Shown here piece after piece: positions 1-13,157 of a DNA stretch of 64,000 nt. The notes beneath the pieces were generated by a model. That model had not been told where the DNA came from and did not search any database. It saw nothing but the letters and a program-made list of their open reading frames with translations. Source of the DNA: Theodoxus fluviatilis (Eukaryota > Mollusca > Gastropoda > Cycloneritida > Neritidae). Position numbers and translations under genes: made by a program. Each line of letters opens with the position of its first letter. Within the stretch, counting starts at the first letter, position 1. The DNA lies in assembly GCA_034096865.1 (NCBI GenBank), contig JAWQFJ010028822.1, positions 28,501 to 92,500 on the forward strand, read 5' to 3'.

Positions 1-1617
1 TACAATTTGATGAGACTTTATCATTTGACTTTAATTAGATGACACTTGGAGATATGATCACGAGAAGACAAGACTTGAAGATTTTATCGCAAGTTGACAA
101 GACTTAAATCTATTATCACAAGTTGACAAGACTTGAAGATTTGCAGACAGCCAACCCTATGCTTTGAATGTCTACATGCAGAAGAATATTAAGCATGAAG
201 ATGCAGATATTTTGCATTTGCTGAGAATTGAGAGAAATCATCATCATATCATCTAGAGACAGTACAGGGTTTTCATAGGGTGAATGTTTGAACAGCTAAC
301 ATGCTCAGCTCCATGAAGGTAATCCCCCCCCCCCCCCCTCTTCACATTCCCTCGTGAGAGAAGCAAGGTTTACAAAAGACAACCAATCATTGGCAAAGTA
401 AACAGTGTTCAAGTAAAACTATTTGGTAAAATTTTGGAGTATTTCTCTCCAAGTCGAAAAAAGAATGAGGTTTTATCTAGCACTACTTTGTATAGCTATG
501 TGCACTTCTAGAATTACAAAAACCTGGGTCCAGCAGTATGTATCCAAGTTGGTTAGTACATAGCAGTGTTTGCTTCATGCATGAAAGCATCACGAAACAT
601 AAATGATAAAGTACTTTTCAAAACGCATATATACAAACGTTTAAGTCACGACTACTTAATGCAGGGGGTTTCCACTACAATGCAGGGAAACTGAAACTGA
701 TTGTGGTTCTACATCTTCCTTTCCCCAAAGATGTCAACCATGACCTTCCAAACACCAAGACTACTTACACAATACCAATCATTTGCTGAATTCCTCATTG
801 AGTAAAATGTACAGTTAAAATATAGCAAGCTACAAACTTCATCCATTTAACATTCATGATTTCAAACTTTTCTCCTTCTAAACAAAACCAACTGAAATAC
901 ATTTTTTTTTTAAACCGGCATGCCAAATCCCTTTCCTTCTGATAAGAACATGAATAATAAAACACCTTAGTCAACATACTACGACCTTACACACACACAC
1001 AAAAGGTATTGTGGCTTCTTCATGTACATACTACAGAGGGAACTTTCACTGGAGACCTTTTATCACCTGCAAACAATATTTTTCATCCTAAGAAGTTACA
1101 TTCAGATAGACATGATCAATCTAAGTTTATGACTGGGGATGAAAGCACATGCCTGAGAATCCCAGTATACGACTGACAATCCTGAACACAACACAGCCCA
1201 AGGGGCAAAGTCTCAGTGCTTTGAGATGAAGATGAAAGATGTGTCGAACGACAAATCACAGGCTACTTTACACACATCAGATCTATTCTTTACACTGCCT
1301 CAATCTCTGACCCTCTCATACAGACTTTGACTGAGAAGTCAGGCTGGAAGTTTCTTCTTGCTCCTTGTGGAGTGTCAGCCACTTTCCAGAGTTCTGCAAC
1401 TACAAAACATATATGGAATGAAGCACCTCGCCAGAATGACATTCAAATCTGTGTCAAACAGATCACAAAAGCAAGCACAAACAGCACGGGAGGACTGCCA
1501 GAACACACCTTTTGAAGAACATCATTAATCCACTAATGTGATACAAAACAAGAGTAAAGCCTAAGTGCAATGTTAAAAAACAGTTTACAATATGCATAAT
1601 TCCAGCTGCTGAGGCAC
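1..1617. other. No gene seen
   Basis: AT-rich unique sequence with a short C-run. Only frames of under 65 codons. Beyond the 3' end of the zinc-finger gene. Confidence 0.6.
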
Positions 1618-1626
1618 ATCCAATGT

Positions 1627-1772
1627 AAAGGCTATGTAAGGCAATTAAGCACGAACATCACTAGAATATTTTCAAGTACACGCATTTCAAGTCACGATGT
1701 CCTTATTTATTTGCCTCTTATGCATCGTGAGACACGGTGGGTGTATTCTTTTAGCCCCCAACCCACAGGGGG
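1627..1772 (-). mobile_element. SINE-like repeat, copy 1 (tail-truncated)
   Basis: Shares the family core GGCTATGTAAGGC ... ATTAAGCACGA ... CACGGTGGGT ... ACCCACAGGGGG. Flanked by a 9-bp duplication ATCCAATGT (1618-1626 and 1773-1781). The (GGAT)n side seen in other copies is missing. By the tail rule its sense strand is minus. Confidence 0.75.
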
Positions 1773-1781
1773 ATCCAATGT

Positions 1782-3159
1782 CATGAAGCAAACTTAAAAG
1801 CAAACAAGTCAGAATCTTAAAAAAAAATTGTAAATTTTTTCCATAATGCCATACTAAATAAACACAAGAAGACATAGTGAAAATATTAAGCAAGAAATCA
1901 GCCCATTTTTACAAAAAGAAATTACTAATCTGTTACCAAGCTTATTCAATTGTTTATAACCATGCTTTCTTAGCATGAAAATCATTGAGCAAGTGTTTTA
2001 CTTCATCAGTAAAACTAATTTCATGAAGCCATCTTGCCTGACCTGTTTGTAGATGAGCTGGCTTAGCTTCGTCTGGTCGACTTTATTAACTGAAAAGTAT
2101 AAAACCATTGGGGGAAACACCACACACAACCACTTTTACAAAATAAAATATTCCCTCTTAACTTTTTGAGCCAGGGTAATAAAATGCCTTCCTCAACATT
2201 TTAAGCTGTTGTGATGATAAGCAAAAAAGCCATATGTTAAAACTATTTAACAAATGCATCGAAAATATAATTCCTTGGTCCAAACAGACATTGGGAAAAT
2301 ACAAAAGTTTGAGACCAACATTTTGGCAAGTTGTGAAGCAGCTGTGTACCAGGTTGTCAAGATCACCACATACTTCCAGAGGTGTTAACAAGAAACAACC
2401 CTGGTTAGTTTCAGTTTCTGAGAGGCATACTCATAGAGAGACCCTACTGGTTTCAGTTGTCCTGCCGTCATGCAGAATGTTTAACATGTCTAAATTCGGC
2501 CTCAATCAAGAGAGCAAATAAAATATTCCTATTGTGGAATATTACAGATATACATTATACTTTTCATGAAGGTCGGGAAAAGAAGAAGCTTTTATTCACT
2601 GCTTGCTTGATCATACATCATTAAAAGATAATTCAGAAACATCAAATGGTTGCATGTATACACAGTCATGTGCTTTGTGCTAAACATGCATGGTTATACA
2701 AGTACACTTGTTTGCAATGTGCACATGTACATGCATTATCTGTGCATTCAGGGCACACACAAGCACAGCACAGGAGACAAGCCATTCTCCAGAACAGACA
2801 TGAAACTTTCCAAATGCAAAAGATTTTTGCAACCAGAGAGAACTCCGAGAGCACAAACCTCCACCAAGGAAACCTCAACCACTCTTCCATGGCCTGTATT
2901 ATTAATTCAGGCAGGTTTTCTGCTAGTCAGGCCTGATGCTACAAAGTTTTGTTCATTTTAGTGGCAGAAAAATTTCTGAATGACAAATGCATACGACAAT
3001 GTCATCAATAGTTTGACGTCATCAAATTTGCAATAAAATGTCACTTTTTGATGTAATTTGAAAACACGATAACATAACCTCCAAAATGTGATGGATTTTT
3101 CCTTGGGTAAAAGCCTGACCTTCCAAATTTCATCAGGATCCGTTTTGAACTGTTTGAAG
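1782..3159. other. No gene seen
   Basis: Overlapping frames at 2234-2961 and 2666-2890 are short and lack motifs. Interval 3562-4327 likewise shows only the GT microsatellite and may hold the 3' UTR. Confidence 0.55.
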
Positions 3160-3173
3160 TGAGTGAAGCAGGA

Positions 3174-3547
3174 TGGATGGATGGATGGTGTTTTACGGCC
3201 TATCAGCCTTTGTAGGCTATGTAAGGCCGTCAAGCACGACAATAACAAGAACAGTTAACAGACCTGCCCCCCCCCCCCCCCCCCCACCCCCCCCCAAGGC
3301 CAATTAGGGAGATAATGAAAAATAGGCCAGGGTCCAGGGGCCGCAAAGGCCCTGGTGGGGTCCAGGGGCAACGCCCTGGTGGGAAGAAACTGGCCTAAAT
3401 CGGGAGTCTCCCGAATTTTTCGGGAGAATAGGCAGGTCTGAATTAAGAGTGAATGCAAATTAAGTCACGGTGTCCCTAGTTATTCACTTCTTACGAATCG
3501 CGTAGGGAGACGCGGTGGGTCAATTCTTACCCCGAACCCACAGGGGG
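3174..3547 (-). mobile_element. SINE-like repeat, copy 2 (interrupted)
   Basis: Starts with GGATGGATGG and the core GGCCTATCAGCCTTTGTAGG, and ends ACCCACAGGGGG. Flanked by a 14-bp duplication TGAGTGAAGCAGGA (3160-3173 and 3548-3561). A 182-bp element (3259-3440) interrupts it. Confidence 0.85.
3259..3440. mobile_element. Small inverted-repeat element inside SINE copy 2
   Basis: Bounded by CAGACCTGCC and GGCAGGTCTG, a 10-bp inverted repeat. Other SINE copies lack this segment. TTAA lies just outside on the left and two bases outside on the right, so a TTAA-type target is possible but not proven. The interior has a C-run of about 30 bases and a palindromic GGGAGTCTCCCGAATTTTTC segment. Confidence 0.6.
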
Positions 3548-4125
3548 TGAGTGAAGCAGGAAATTTGACCCCCTAGAAATTCATAAAAGCAATACTGATA
3601 TCATTACTCCTTTATACCTTCCACAGTTTGTGATCTGGTAACACTGTTCTTGCCCCACCACAAAATGTTATTCCTCCAGTAAGTCTATCTCCACACTTAG
3701 TCAGCCATTTTGCAGTTCCTAAATTTTGTTTCATCATGTCAGTGAACTCACTATTAACCTCTCAAAAGTTTAATTTGCAAAGAAGGGAACCCACACACTC
3801 TCATTTGAATGCAAATATCTTAATGACTTGGTCTCACAATTTTTCCTCCATATCACAAGTCAACACATGTTAATTTCATCACCAATATATTAATGACAGA
3901 AACACCTGCCAGGCAAAACCCAGCAAAAACAATGCATTTTTCATATAGCATAAAAATACAAACATGAATTGACCAGGTGGAACATGCATGCACCCAACGG
4001 ACATAAATCTGTCATACTTCCACTCATAATGTCCCCAATCCCACACAATAGAACACAAAATAAACTCCTTATGGCTACACTCAACTGTGAAAAAGAACTA
4101 AAACACTAACCCCAAAGCCCAGCGA

Positions 4126-4128
<3 letters not shown>

Positions 4129-4164
<36 letters not shown>

Positions 4165-4187
4165 TGCGTGTGTGTGTGTGTGCACAC
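4129..4187. repeat. (GT)n microsatellite near the 3' end of the zinc-finger gene
   Basis: GT units with a few substitutions, followed by ACACACA. It lies about 145 bp downstream of the exon H stop and may be in the 3' UTR. Confidence 0.88.
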
Positions 4188-4327
4188 ACATGCAAGCAGC
4201 ACATACCATGCTTTGCACAACAACAAAAATCATGCCAAAAAATAAATCTCCCATCACAGTGATGAAACATACTTGTGATATTCTTGGGGAGTCTCTGCCT
4301 GGCCCGGCGAGACCGTGCAAAATGCCT

Positions 4328-4570
4328 TCATTTGTGGCACTTGGACATGTGGATTTTAACTCCAACCATAGATTTACACGATATCTTGCAGATGGGACAC
4401 ACACAACGAGCAGGTGAGGAAGACTGATATTTCTCTTTCTCCTGGTCTTCTGCAGCGGCAGTGAGACTCCCTTGATGATTCCCTCCAATCTTCTCAACAC
4501 TTCCTGTCTTCCCTCTGGACTCAGGATGTGGCCCAGCCCTGTCAGCCATCCACTTCTCCAGCAGTTGAGG
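4328..4570 (-). CDS. Zinc-finger gene, terminal exon H
   Basis: The exon is 80 codons plus a TGA/TAA-type stop, entered in phase 0 after acceptor attcttcag, which matches the out-phase of exon G. It encodes a Gln/Glu/Ser-rich segment and ends with a finger CPIC...HMSKCH (C-x2-C-x12-H-x4-H) followed by Lys and the stop. The finger is at the very C-terminus of the protein. Splicing from exon G needs an intron of about 14.5 kb that contains a pogo-like element, two Helentron-like copies, a LINE fragment, a piggyBac remnant and a P-like element. A further exon could hide in that distance, but none was found. Confidence 0.72.
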   Translation of the reverse strand, partial: PQLLEKWMADRAGPHPESRGKTGSVEKIGGNHQGSLTAAAEDQEKEKYQSSSPARCVCPICKISCKSMVGVKIHMSKCHK

Positions 4571-4678
4571 CTGAAGAATTACAAAGTTCACCCTTAGAGG
4601 TGGAAGTTATTTGTATAACTCTTAACCGGAGTCCCAGACACGGCATTCAGCTTAGTTCATGCAGCAGTACAGAAGGTA

Positions 4679-5934
4679 CAGCAAAACATCTATTTTACGA
4701 CCCTCTCTTAAACGACTTCCTCTTGATTGCGACTTGAAAAATTTTAATGGATGTATTTTCCTATCAAAGTGACCTCTCTTGTACGACTTCCTCCAAAACG
4801 CGACCTGGGACTGTCAATCCTCTGCATTTTAACAACTTTTGGACCTAAATTTCCCCAAACTGCAGCCCCTTTAGCAGCACATGCAACTGCAGTTACTGTC
4901 CATTCCAAAATGACAGCTTTTGCGAGTGTTGTTATGCACATTTAGTGCAGTAGGAGTTACTTCATGTTCTGTAAGGATTGTCTGCCGTCCAGTGACGTCT
5001 CCCAAGACCAAGCGACTTGTGGTCAACTGGCAGACAACTTTCATGCATTACGGAATAACGCTTTCGTCCGAAAGAGAAATGTTAAGCTTCATAATAAACT
5101 TGTTGCACAAGTTTCACTCTGCATGAGATAACTGTCTTAAATTTCCAGCCATCGCGGGTTCAACAGTTTGAGTCTCATACCCATAGGTAAAAAGAGTATC
5201 AACTCGCAGCGAGCTGCCACGCCAGTGACTGAAGAGGCAGAGGCTGCTACTGGTGGCCTGGTTTTCGATTTTGCTGCGAACGTATCTGCATTGGTTTACA
5301 GGTGGCCAGGAGGCAGAGGCTACTCCAATGGCAGCACTGACAGTGACCGTAGTCGTCAGGCATTCGTCAGGTTAAAGTTAAAATTAGGTTGAAGTTAGGT
5401 CAATTTTCCTGTTGGCCATTCAATTAGCATGGAGTTAGGGTTAAGAAAGAACAAAACGATAAAGTAAACAGTTCAGCTATCGTTCCAGCAGTACCATCTA
5501 TTAGTATATATTTCAACAAAAAATCCCTTAAAGACATTCATCAAGTAAGGTGCCCTTGAAACAGCCGGAAACTTTGCAGCCAAAATTTAACCTATGTAAG
5601 TCACCTAATTGGTTACGTCATTTGCAAGAAGCAGTTGTATACATGTACATTATATCATGCAATATATCAGCCTCTTCGAAGTTTTTTATCTCCTGTATTC
5701 TGCTCATACAGTTGTTTTAAGTAGAAAAGGCAGTCTAGCTTACTCCAAGTTAACAGTAAAAAAAGATGTATTATTTGTGCATGTATTGCATTGCGTTTTA
5801 TGTTGGCATTATTCCTATATATAATACATTATGTTCATTTTATTCAAATCTCCTTACCTCCATTTTACGACTCCCTCCAAATTAAGATCTGATTCAGTAG
5901 GTTTTTCAAAGGTCGCAAAATAGAGGTTTTGCTG
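4679..5934. mobile_element. Tc1/mariner-type (pogo/Tigger-like) non-autonomous element
   Basis: Ends CAGCAAAACATCTATTTTAC and, inverted, CAGCAAAACCTCTATTTTGC match over about 26 bases. TA flanks both sides (4677-4678 and 5935-5936), the standard target duplication of this superfamily. TACGAC/ACGACTTCCTCC motifs repeat in the subterminal DNA. No transposase is encoded; the small open frames inside show no recognisable domain. Confidence 0.75.
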
Positions 5935-6583
5935 TATTAGTCTGCATGTATAAATAACTTCAACACAGCAGGAAAGAGTAGAAGCAGGCATCATGAGAAA
6001 ATACATAAAAAGTTAACTGTATTGCTTCTACATGATTCATGGACAATCCTCCAATAATTTATCACGTCTTCTCAAGGGGAGACATAGGTAATGGTCAAAA
6101 TGTCATTTTCTGGGGATTTTGACTTATAAATGAGCATCTTTTGAGTTGTTTCAACCCTCTGCAATGTAATTCCAATCGTCTCTTTACTTAAAACAAGCTA
6201 GATAACTTGTAAAAATGGGAAGAAAGAACCTTACCCCTCTGAGAATTGTTGCTGGCACTATTGGAAATTCATAGAAGATGGAAAAAGCAAGTTTTCCCCA
6301 GATTTCTTTTTTCAAGTTTTCTCATTAACTCCTTTTCATGGACTTGAAATTATGCAAAAAATATTTTGAGCATTGTACAGATCTGAAATTTTCAGGGTGT
6401 GTTCTTCATGCATGTAGCAACATTTTGTCACAAGGGTTTGTGATATTAGGCCCCTAGGTCAGCAGCTATACATTAAATAAGTTCTAAAAATGGAGATTCT
6501 TTCTAGTAAATAAAATAAGTAAATATCCTTTCCACAAGTATTTGGAATTTTCCCAAAAGGATGTGACAAGTTTTAAATATTAC

Positions 6584-7444
6584 AAGAAGGGCAAAGCCCA
6601 TACGACTCACATGCTTGACCTTTATATGTCCTTGACCTTCAGGTGACCTTCAAGGTCAAGGTCAAACAACTAAACCTACCAATGACATCATACACAAAGA
6701 AATGCTTGACACATTTTTCCTACCAAAATACATGTGACCTTGACCCAAGGTCAAGGTCATCCAAGGTCTTGCAACACAAAGCTGTTAATTCAAGACATAG
6801 GAAGCACAATGGTGCTTATTGGCACTTTCTACTATGAGATATAGTCACTTTTAGTGGTTCACTACCCCATTTTGGTCACATTCCATAAGGGTCAAAGTGA
6901 CCTTGACCTTGATGATATGTAAACAAATGTGTCTCATGATGAAAGTATAACATGTGCCCCACATAATTATTAAGTTTGAAACAGTTATCTGCCATAGTTC
7001 AGGGTCAAGGTCACTTCAAAATATGTATACAATCCAACTTTGAAGAGCTCCAATGACCTTGACCTTGAAGCAAGGTCAACCAAACTGGTATCAAAAGATA
7101 GGGCTTGCTTTGACCTATATACCACTTGTAGCTAAGGTCGCCATTCTCAATAACATGGGAGAAAATTGGGGAAATGTGAAAAATGACTGTTTTGGAGACC
7201 ACATTTATGGCTCCTGTGACCTTGACCTTGAAGCAAGGTCAAGTCACTATGTATGTTTTTTGAGGCCTTGTCATCATACACCATCATGCCACATTTGGTG
7301 TTGATAGACTTAATAGTCTCCGAGAAAAATCCAACGTTTAAGTTTTTTACGCTCGGATGGACGGACGCCCGGACGGACGCCCGGACGGACGGACGACACG
7401 GCTCAGTACATAGACTCACTTTTGCTTCGCATGTGAGTCAAAAA
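6584..7444 (-). mobile_element. Helentron-like repeat with TCAAGGTCA motifs, copy 1
   Basis: One of four copies of an approximately 850-bp repeat beginning AAGAAGGGCAAAGCCC and ending CGCATGTGAGTCAAAAA. Near each end is GACTCACATGC in inverted orientation. The left end forms a GGGC-TTT-GCCC hairpin about 6 bases from the border, and a GGACGGACGCCC microsatellite lies near the right end. Hairpin, subterminal inverted repeat, internal microsatellite and lack of target duplication match Helentron-associated (HINE/DINE-1-like) elements read on the minus strand. No helicase or other protein is encoded. About eleven TCAAGGTCA/TGACCTTGA sites are present. Confidence 0.75.
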
Positions 7445-8551
7445 TTGCAAATCTAAGGAAACCAAAATAAATTTTTTGCTGTATATAGTTTTTGAGCTGT
7501 ACATTTTTGAACAAGAAAAGTATGTTATTCGAATTATTAACAGATGACCATTGAGCAAAAGTGGTTTTCACTTATTTTCATGTTTATCTTTGAATTGCAA
7601 TGCATGAAAGTTTGAAATCTCATTGCAGTTTTTAAGAATCGTCTCTTTTACCCATGTCTCCCCTTTATAAAAAAATCATGGTGAAAAACTTTAGATAATC
7701 ATGTGCGAGTTGCATCCAACCATCATAACGGCATAATGTCCCATACCATTATATTCAGTCCCTTGCAAAACTGCCTCAAACCACTCCTGTTGGCGTGTGC
7801 ACACACATGCATGCTTCAGTGCATATTTTGTTTTACCTCATTACCTGACTTTCAATCAGGTTTGTGGCAGCACATGCTCAATGACATATATATCTGATCA
7901 TGCATGAGAAACAATGCTGAAGTCCTCTAAACAGTTTTTCAGCAAACGCCGAGAATTGTCACAGGTGCACCAAGTCAGGTATTGCTTTCTTGAGCATTAC
8001 ATTACTGTAAGAAATGTTTCCTTCATGAACATGCTGTTTTTTCTGGAATATGCATGAATGAATAAATTATATTGTGGTTGAAACATCTCTTCTTTTTTTG
8101 TACTTTAGCCTTTTTATTTCTTGTGCAGTGTCACATGTAATGCAATACTTTAGCCATGAAAAGAGTTTAAGATTGTCAGCAAGAAATGCACAAAAAATCC
8201 TTAACCCCAAAATAGTGAAATTACCATTCCATGTACTAATGTTCACGCATATTTATTAAGGATATAATACTGACTAAAGTAGACAAAAATGCACTATTCT
8301 ATTCAGCCCAATCACCATAGCAGATTTGATAGAAAGTGAGATGCCTTTGTCACATACTGGGTCTTCTACTTGAGCAAACCACTTGGAGAAGAGGCACTTT
8401 GTTATCTCTTTTGTGATTCGACCATGTTGACCTCATGTGGCAAAAACTGCCCACCAAATTTTACTTTAGTTTTTATTGGATTAATTGCTGCGGTTGGGGA
8501 TTTGGATGGAATTCCCTATTCCAAATCTTATCTATGGATCATGGTTACAAC

Positions 8552-9384
8552 AAGAAGGGCAAAGCCCATACGACTCACATGCTTGACCTTGACCTTTATA
8601 TGACCTTGACCTTCAGGTGACCTTCAAGGTCAAGGTCAAACAACTAAACCTACCAATGACATCATACACTAAGAAATGATTTACACATTTTTTCCTACCA
8701 AAAATACACGTGACCTTGACCCAAGGTCAAGGTCATCCAAGGTCATGCAACACAAAGCTCTTAATTCAAGACATAGGAAGCACAATGGTGCTTATTGGCA
8801 CTTTCTACCATGAGATATGGTCAATTTTAGTGGTTCACTACCACATTTTGGTCACATTTCATAAGGGTAAAAGTGACCTTGACCTTGATGATATGTGACC
8901 AAATATGTCTCATGATGAAAGTATAACATGTGCCCCACATAATTATTAAGTTTGAAACAGTTATCTGCCATAGTTCAGGGTCAAGGTCACTTCAAAATAT
9001 GTATACAATCCAACTTTGAAGAGCTCCTGTGACCTTGACCTTGAAGCAAGGTCAACCAAACTGGTATCAATAGATAGGGCTTGCTTTGACCTATATACCA
9101 CTTGTAGCTAAGGTCGCCATTCTCAATAACGTGGGAGAAAATTGGGAAAATGTGAAAAATGACTGTTTTTGAGACCACATTTATGGCTCCTGTGACCTTG
9201 ACCTTGAAGCAAGGTCAAGTCACTATGTATTTTTTTTTAGGCCTTGTCATCATACACCATCATGCCACATTTGGTGTTGATAGACTTAATAGTCTCCGAG
9301 AAAAATCCAACGTTTAAGTTTTTTACGCCCGGACGACACGGCCGAGTACATAGACTCACTTTTGCTTCGCATGTGAGTCAAAAA
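8552..9384 (-). mobile_element. Helentron-like repeat with TCAAGGTCA motifs, copy 2
   Basis: Nearly full copy, very similar to copy 1, with a shortened GGACG microsatellite near the right end. Same orientation. Confidence 0.75.
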
Positions 9385-9486
9385 GGAGGGTGGGTAATAT
9401 TTTAAATACAGTTTCTTTTTTTACATTTCAACCAATCTTTCATCTGGAAGAAGGGTCCCATCAGTTTTTGATAAAAATGTGGGTTA

Positions 9487-10247
9487 TTGTACTGTATGTC
9501 TACAAACAAGTTAAAATTGAATGATGGAAAAACTGAAGCACTTTTTTTCTCTGGATCTGCTGCTGTGAATCCTACTCCTCCTTCTACTATCACAATAGGT
9601 TCTACAGAAATCACTTTCTCAGACAGTGCCAGAAACCTTGGTTTCATCATGGACTCTCACCTCTCAATGAAGCAACACATCGCCAAAGTCTGCCAAACCT
9701 GCTACTACGAGATCAGAAGAATAGGTTCCATTAGAAAGTTTCTTACAGTAGAAGCTACAAAAACCCTAGTAACGTCCTGTATTCTGTCTAGAATAGATTA
9801 TTGCAACTCTCTTCTGATAGGCTGTCCTGACACTACTCTCCAACCTCTGCAGAAAGTCCAGCACTGTGCCGCCCGCCTCATTTACAGAGTGTGTCACATA
9901 CAACCTTGCACTCCTTTCATGATAAATCTCCACTGGTTGCCTGTTCCTGACCGCATCGACTACAAAGCTGCACTCTTCTGCTACTACTTCTTCACTGAAT
10001 CTGCTCCTGCCTACTTTTCTCAACTTATTTTTCGTTACATTCCTGCTCACACACTCCGTTCTTCTGCTGACACCCGACTCCTCATCCCAGGTGACTACAA
10101 TCGCAAATCTCATGGCTTCCGTTCTTCCTCATTCTACAGATTCACTGCCTCACCATGTCAGACACTCCGATTCTATCACCTCCTTCAAGTCTAATCTTAA
10201 AATACATCTTTTCCAGCAATATTTGAAACAAGTTAGAAGAACATGTT
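9487..10247 (+). pseudogene. CR1/L2-type LINE reverse transcriptase, C-terminal fragment, frameshifted
   Basis: The frame 9487-10194 encodes the end of a non-LTR reverse transcriptase and its C-terminal segment. It includes NKLKLNDGKTEALFF, LGFIMDSHLSMKQHI, ILSRIDYCNSLL, LQKVQHCAARLIY, HWLPVPDRIDYKAAL and TRLLIPG. The usual continuation (HSTDSLPHHVRHSDS ... SFKSNLKIHLFQQYL) is in another frame from about 10130, so one frameshift is present. The catalytic RT domain is absent (5' truncation near 9480). The copy is therefore dead. Same strand as the plus-strand transposon, opposite to the host gene. Confidence 0.88.
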
Positions 10248-10420
10248 CCAATCCCCCCCCCCCCCTTGTGATTTGTTTGCGGAATGTTGGGTCGTATTTT
10301 TTTTACTATATGTATGTACAGAGCATGTGTATGCAAATGTGTACGGTACTGTCTTTTTTGTATTATCTGTTGTTACGTGCGCTTAGAACCACTGCATAAG
10401 GCGCATTATAAATACTATAA

Positions 10421-10459
<39 letters not shown>

Positions 10460-10460
10460 A
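10248..10460 (+). mobile_element. LINE 3' end with (ATT)n tail
   Basis: Follows the reverse transcriptase fragment. It contains GCGCATTATAAATAC and ends with about 13 ATT units (10421-10459), the usual 3' structure of CR1/L2-clade elements. A C-run lies at 10253-10265. Confidence 0.75.
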
Positions 10461-11674
10461 TATTGTGTACAATAATTTTCTTAGACACTTTTTTTCTGTA
10501 CCGTCCAACCACACACGTCATCACTGAAAGTGATGGCCTGAAATAGGTCATGCCAAGCAAAGGAAGAAATGGTACACAACCTAGAAGCATCTACTTCCTA
10601 CAATGCCATGAACAACACTGCTAAGTACAATGTTGTTAACACCACTGCTACCTACAATGTTAAGACCACTGAGGGGTCAGTGATATTTCATACATAATGA
10701 ACATTCCAGAAACATGGATAATGAACATTTCAGAAACATGGATGACAACTCAAGTGAAAGATAAGGTACCATTGTACAGACATATTTAGTTTTAAATTTC
10801 AAAACAAGAAAATAACCATTGGCAGGTTTCACGATATTGCATACTGCAGTTTCCCACTACACCCAATCATTCATTTTTTAAAAAAAGTCAACCAGGGGCC
10901 CAAAAACAGTTTGCACAAAGAGTTCAACTTTTTTCTACCTAAAACAGTAAAAAAAATGTATATGAACATACTTATTTCCAAAGTTATTGATGTTCAAAGA
11001 CGCTATATCCTGAAACCACAAAAAATGCTTTTACAACTTCAGTGCATCATAACTGCTACAAAATGTTGTTTGGAAGCAACCAATGACAATCATCTTTAAC
11101 ATACACTATGTACACCTTAAGAAAAGTAGTAAACTTGCAATAAAAGTGACAACATTGATCAGAAGGATGGTTGACAGATAAATGACGCTAAATTTAGAAT
11201 AATTCTGTCTTTACCGTTTCCTGTATACCTCAGGAGTCATCACTAGATAAAGAAATCATTCTAAAATTGAAAACCAAACATCTATAAATCATATCCACAC
11301 AACAGATAGATATTTGACTCAATCACAATGACATGGGTGGACTCAAACGAACCCCCCCCCCCCCCCCCAATTCAAAAACGGGGTCAAACTCGCAGTTACT
11401 TGCTTCAAGGAAAACAATCCCAAACTTCTTCAATTTCAGTACAACCTAACTTATGGCCATAGAAAAGCAATCAGAAATGCATACATGCAAGCTTTAAGGG
11501 GGCACACAGCCTTTGCTACTTCGTAAAAAAATCATCAAAAATCAAGTTTTGAGTTTAACACAAATGAAGTCTGGAGAGTCTCCACAACACATTTGCATTG
11601 TAAATTTAAAAAACAAACATCTACAACTAATTTACCAAAAGTGTGTGTGTGTGTGCGTGCATGCGTGTGTGAGT

Positions 11675-11763
<89 letters not shown>

Positions 11764-11846
11764 AGGGAGGGAGAGAGAGAGAGAGAAGGAGGGAGAGGGA
11801 GGGAGGGAGGGAGAGGAGAGGAGGGAGGGAGGGAGAGGGAGGGAGG

Positions 11847-11914
<68 letters not shown>

Positions 11915-13157
11915 AATCTGTTAGCGTGTGTCGCTGTGTCGATCGTGTGGTGGTTGAACATTGCTGACAGATACAGCAAAACTCGACCAAAAGGCACTAA
12001 AAACGGTGAAACGTGTTTCTGCGATGCTCTGTTTTGAGGTAGGGTAGTGAAATCGGCGTACTCAGCACCTGCGTACTCTTGACCCAACACCCCCTGCGAG
12101 AGCATTCCAAACTGCTGAGCAGCGGTTGAGAGACAACGGCATTCTAAAAATAGCTTGAGCGAGAGGGGTGCCGCAACAGTGGACTAGCCCAATTTTAAGC
12201 TTAGTTTAGGGTTGCGAACGTTAGGGTTGCGAACGCTACGGACAGACAGATGAAATCGCCTTGGCTCGAGAACAAAGAGATCGAAACTTCGTGAACTAAG
12301 CTATCCCGCATGTTCTATGGCGCCATTCTAACCTGTGTAGAGCGTGTAAAACGTCACATTCGGTTTGGAAAGATGTATTATACACAAGAAAAGCGAAGTT
12401 GCGAACGTTGATCACGCGGACAGAAACGAGTCGGCAATCTGTAAGAAAGATCCCAGAGCCGTATTTTACCTTCAATTGGTGTGCTTGCCGGCTTTTATCA
12501 AAACTACACACCACCAAACATCGATTTCATCCCCCCAAAAGATCAAGAATGGCATTTTAGGTGGAGAAAATAGCCATTTATTTATCATCAGAGTAGCGCG
12601 ATTTAGCGGACAGACAGCTTCCGGTACTTCTTATTTTCTTCTTTTACTTCGATTTCTACCAAACTTAAGCCCGCCCCTTCGTGTTTCGTGACATTGATAT
12701 GTAGGTGGAACCGTTATTTAAACGACTTGACCATCCGATATTACGTTAAAGGTCCTGACTTCTGTTTTTATTACATTGACTCGAGGCATATGCAGGCCAG
12801 GAAGGAAATTGCGTCTGTCCGGATTCTAACGTTCACCACCAATCACACGCTCACAAAGTCAACAAAAACAACATTGATGAACAAACCATGTATAATTCTT
12901 AATTTAGAATAGCTGCTTCTTCCATTTGGTTGACAAAAAGAAGTTAAAATTGGTACAGTTTGTAAAAAATTCCCCACTTTTCTCAGCCATGTTCTCAACA
13001 CTACCAGATTGTGAAACCTGCCCATTCATTAAAAAAAAAAAAGACAGATTATCACAGTTACTTTTTAAACGTCAGTAAAAATCTAAACACTGTATTTCAA
13101 GATAATCCTTTCAGAAGTAACACTGATAAGAATCATATAAAAAGATCTACTTCACAA
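10461..13157. other. Intron sequence, no gene seen
   Basis: Unique AT-rich DNA with the GA microsatellite. 12.1-12.8 kb is slightly richer in CpG and contains GTTAGGGTTGCGAAC in two tandem copies (about 12207-12237). Also empty: 5937-6583, 7445-8551, 14884-15308, 16929-17303, 21691-22003. Confidence 0.55.
11641..11912. repeat. (GT)n-(GA)n/(GGGA)n microsatellite
   Basis: Short GT run, then GA with GGGA/GGA blocks. Confidence 0.92.

Noticed and set aside
11513..12105. Overlapping frames of Arg-Glu or Ser-Leu repeats across the GA microsatellite
   Set aside because: Pure translation of GA/CT repeats; the same occurs at 30.3-30.9, 46.3-46.8, 54.3-54.9, 57.6-58.0 and 63.0-63.6 kb.
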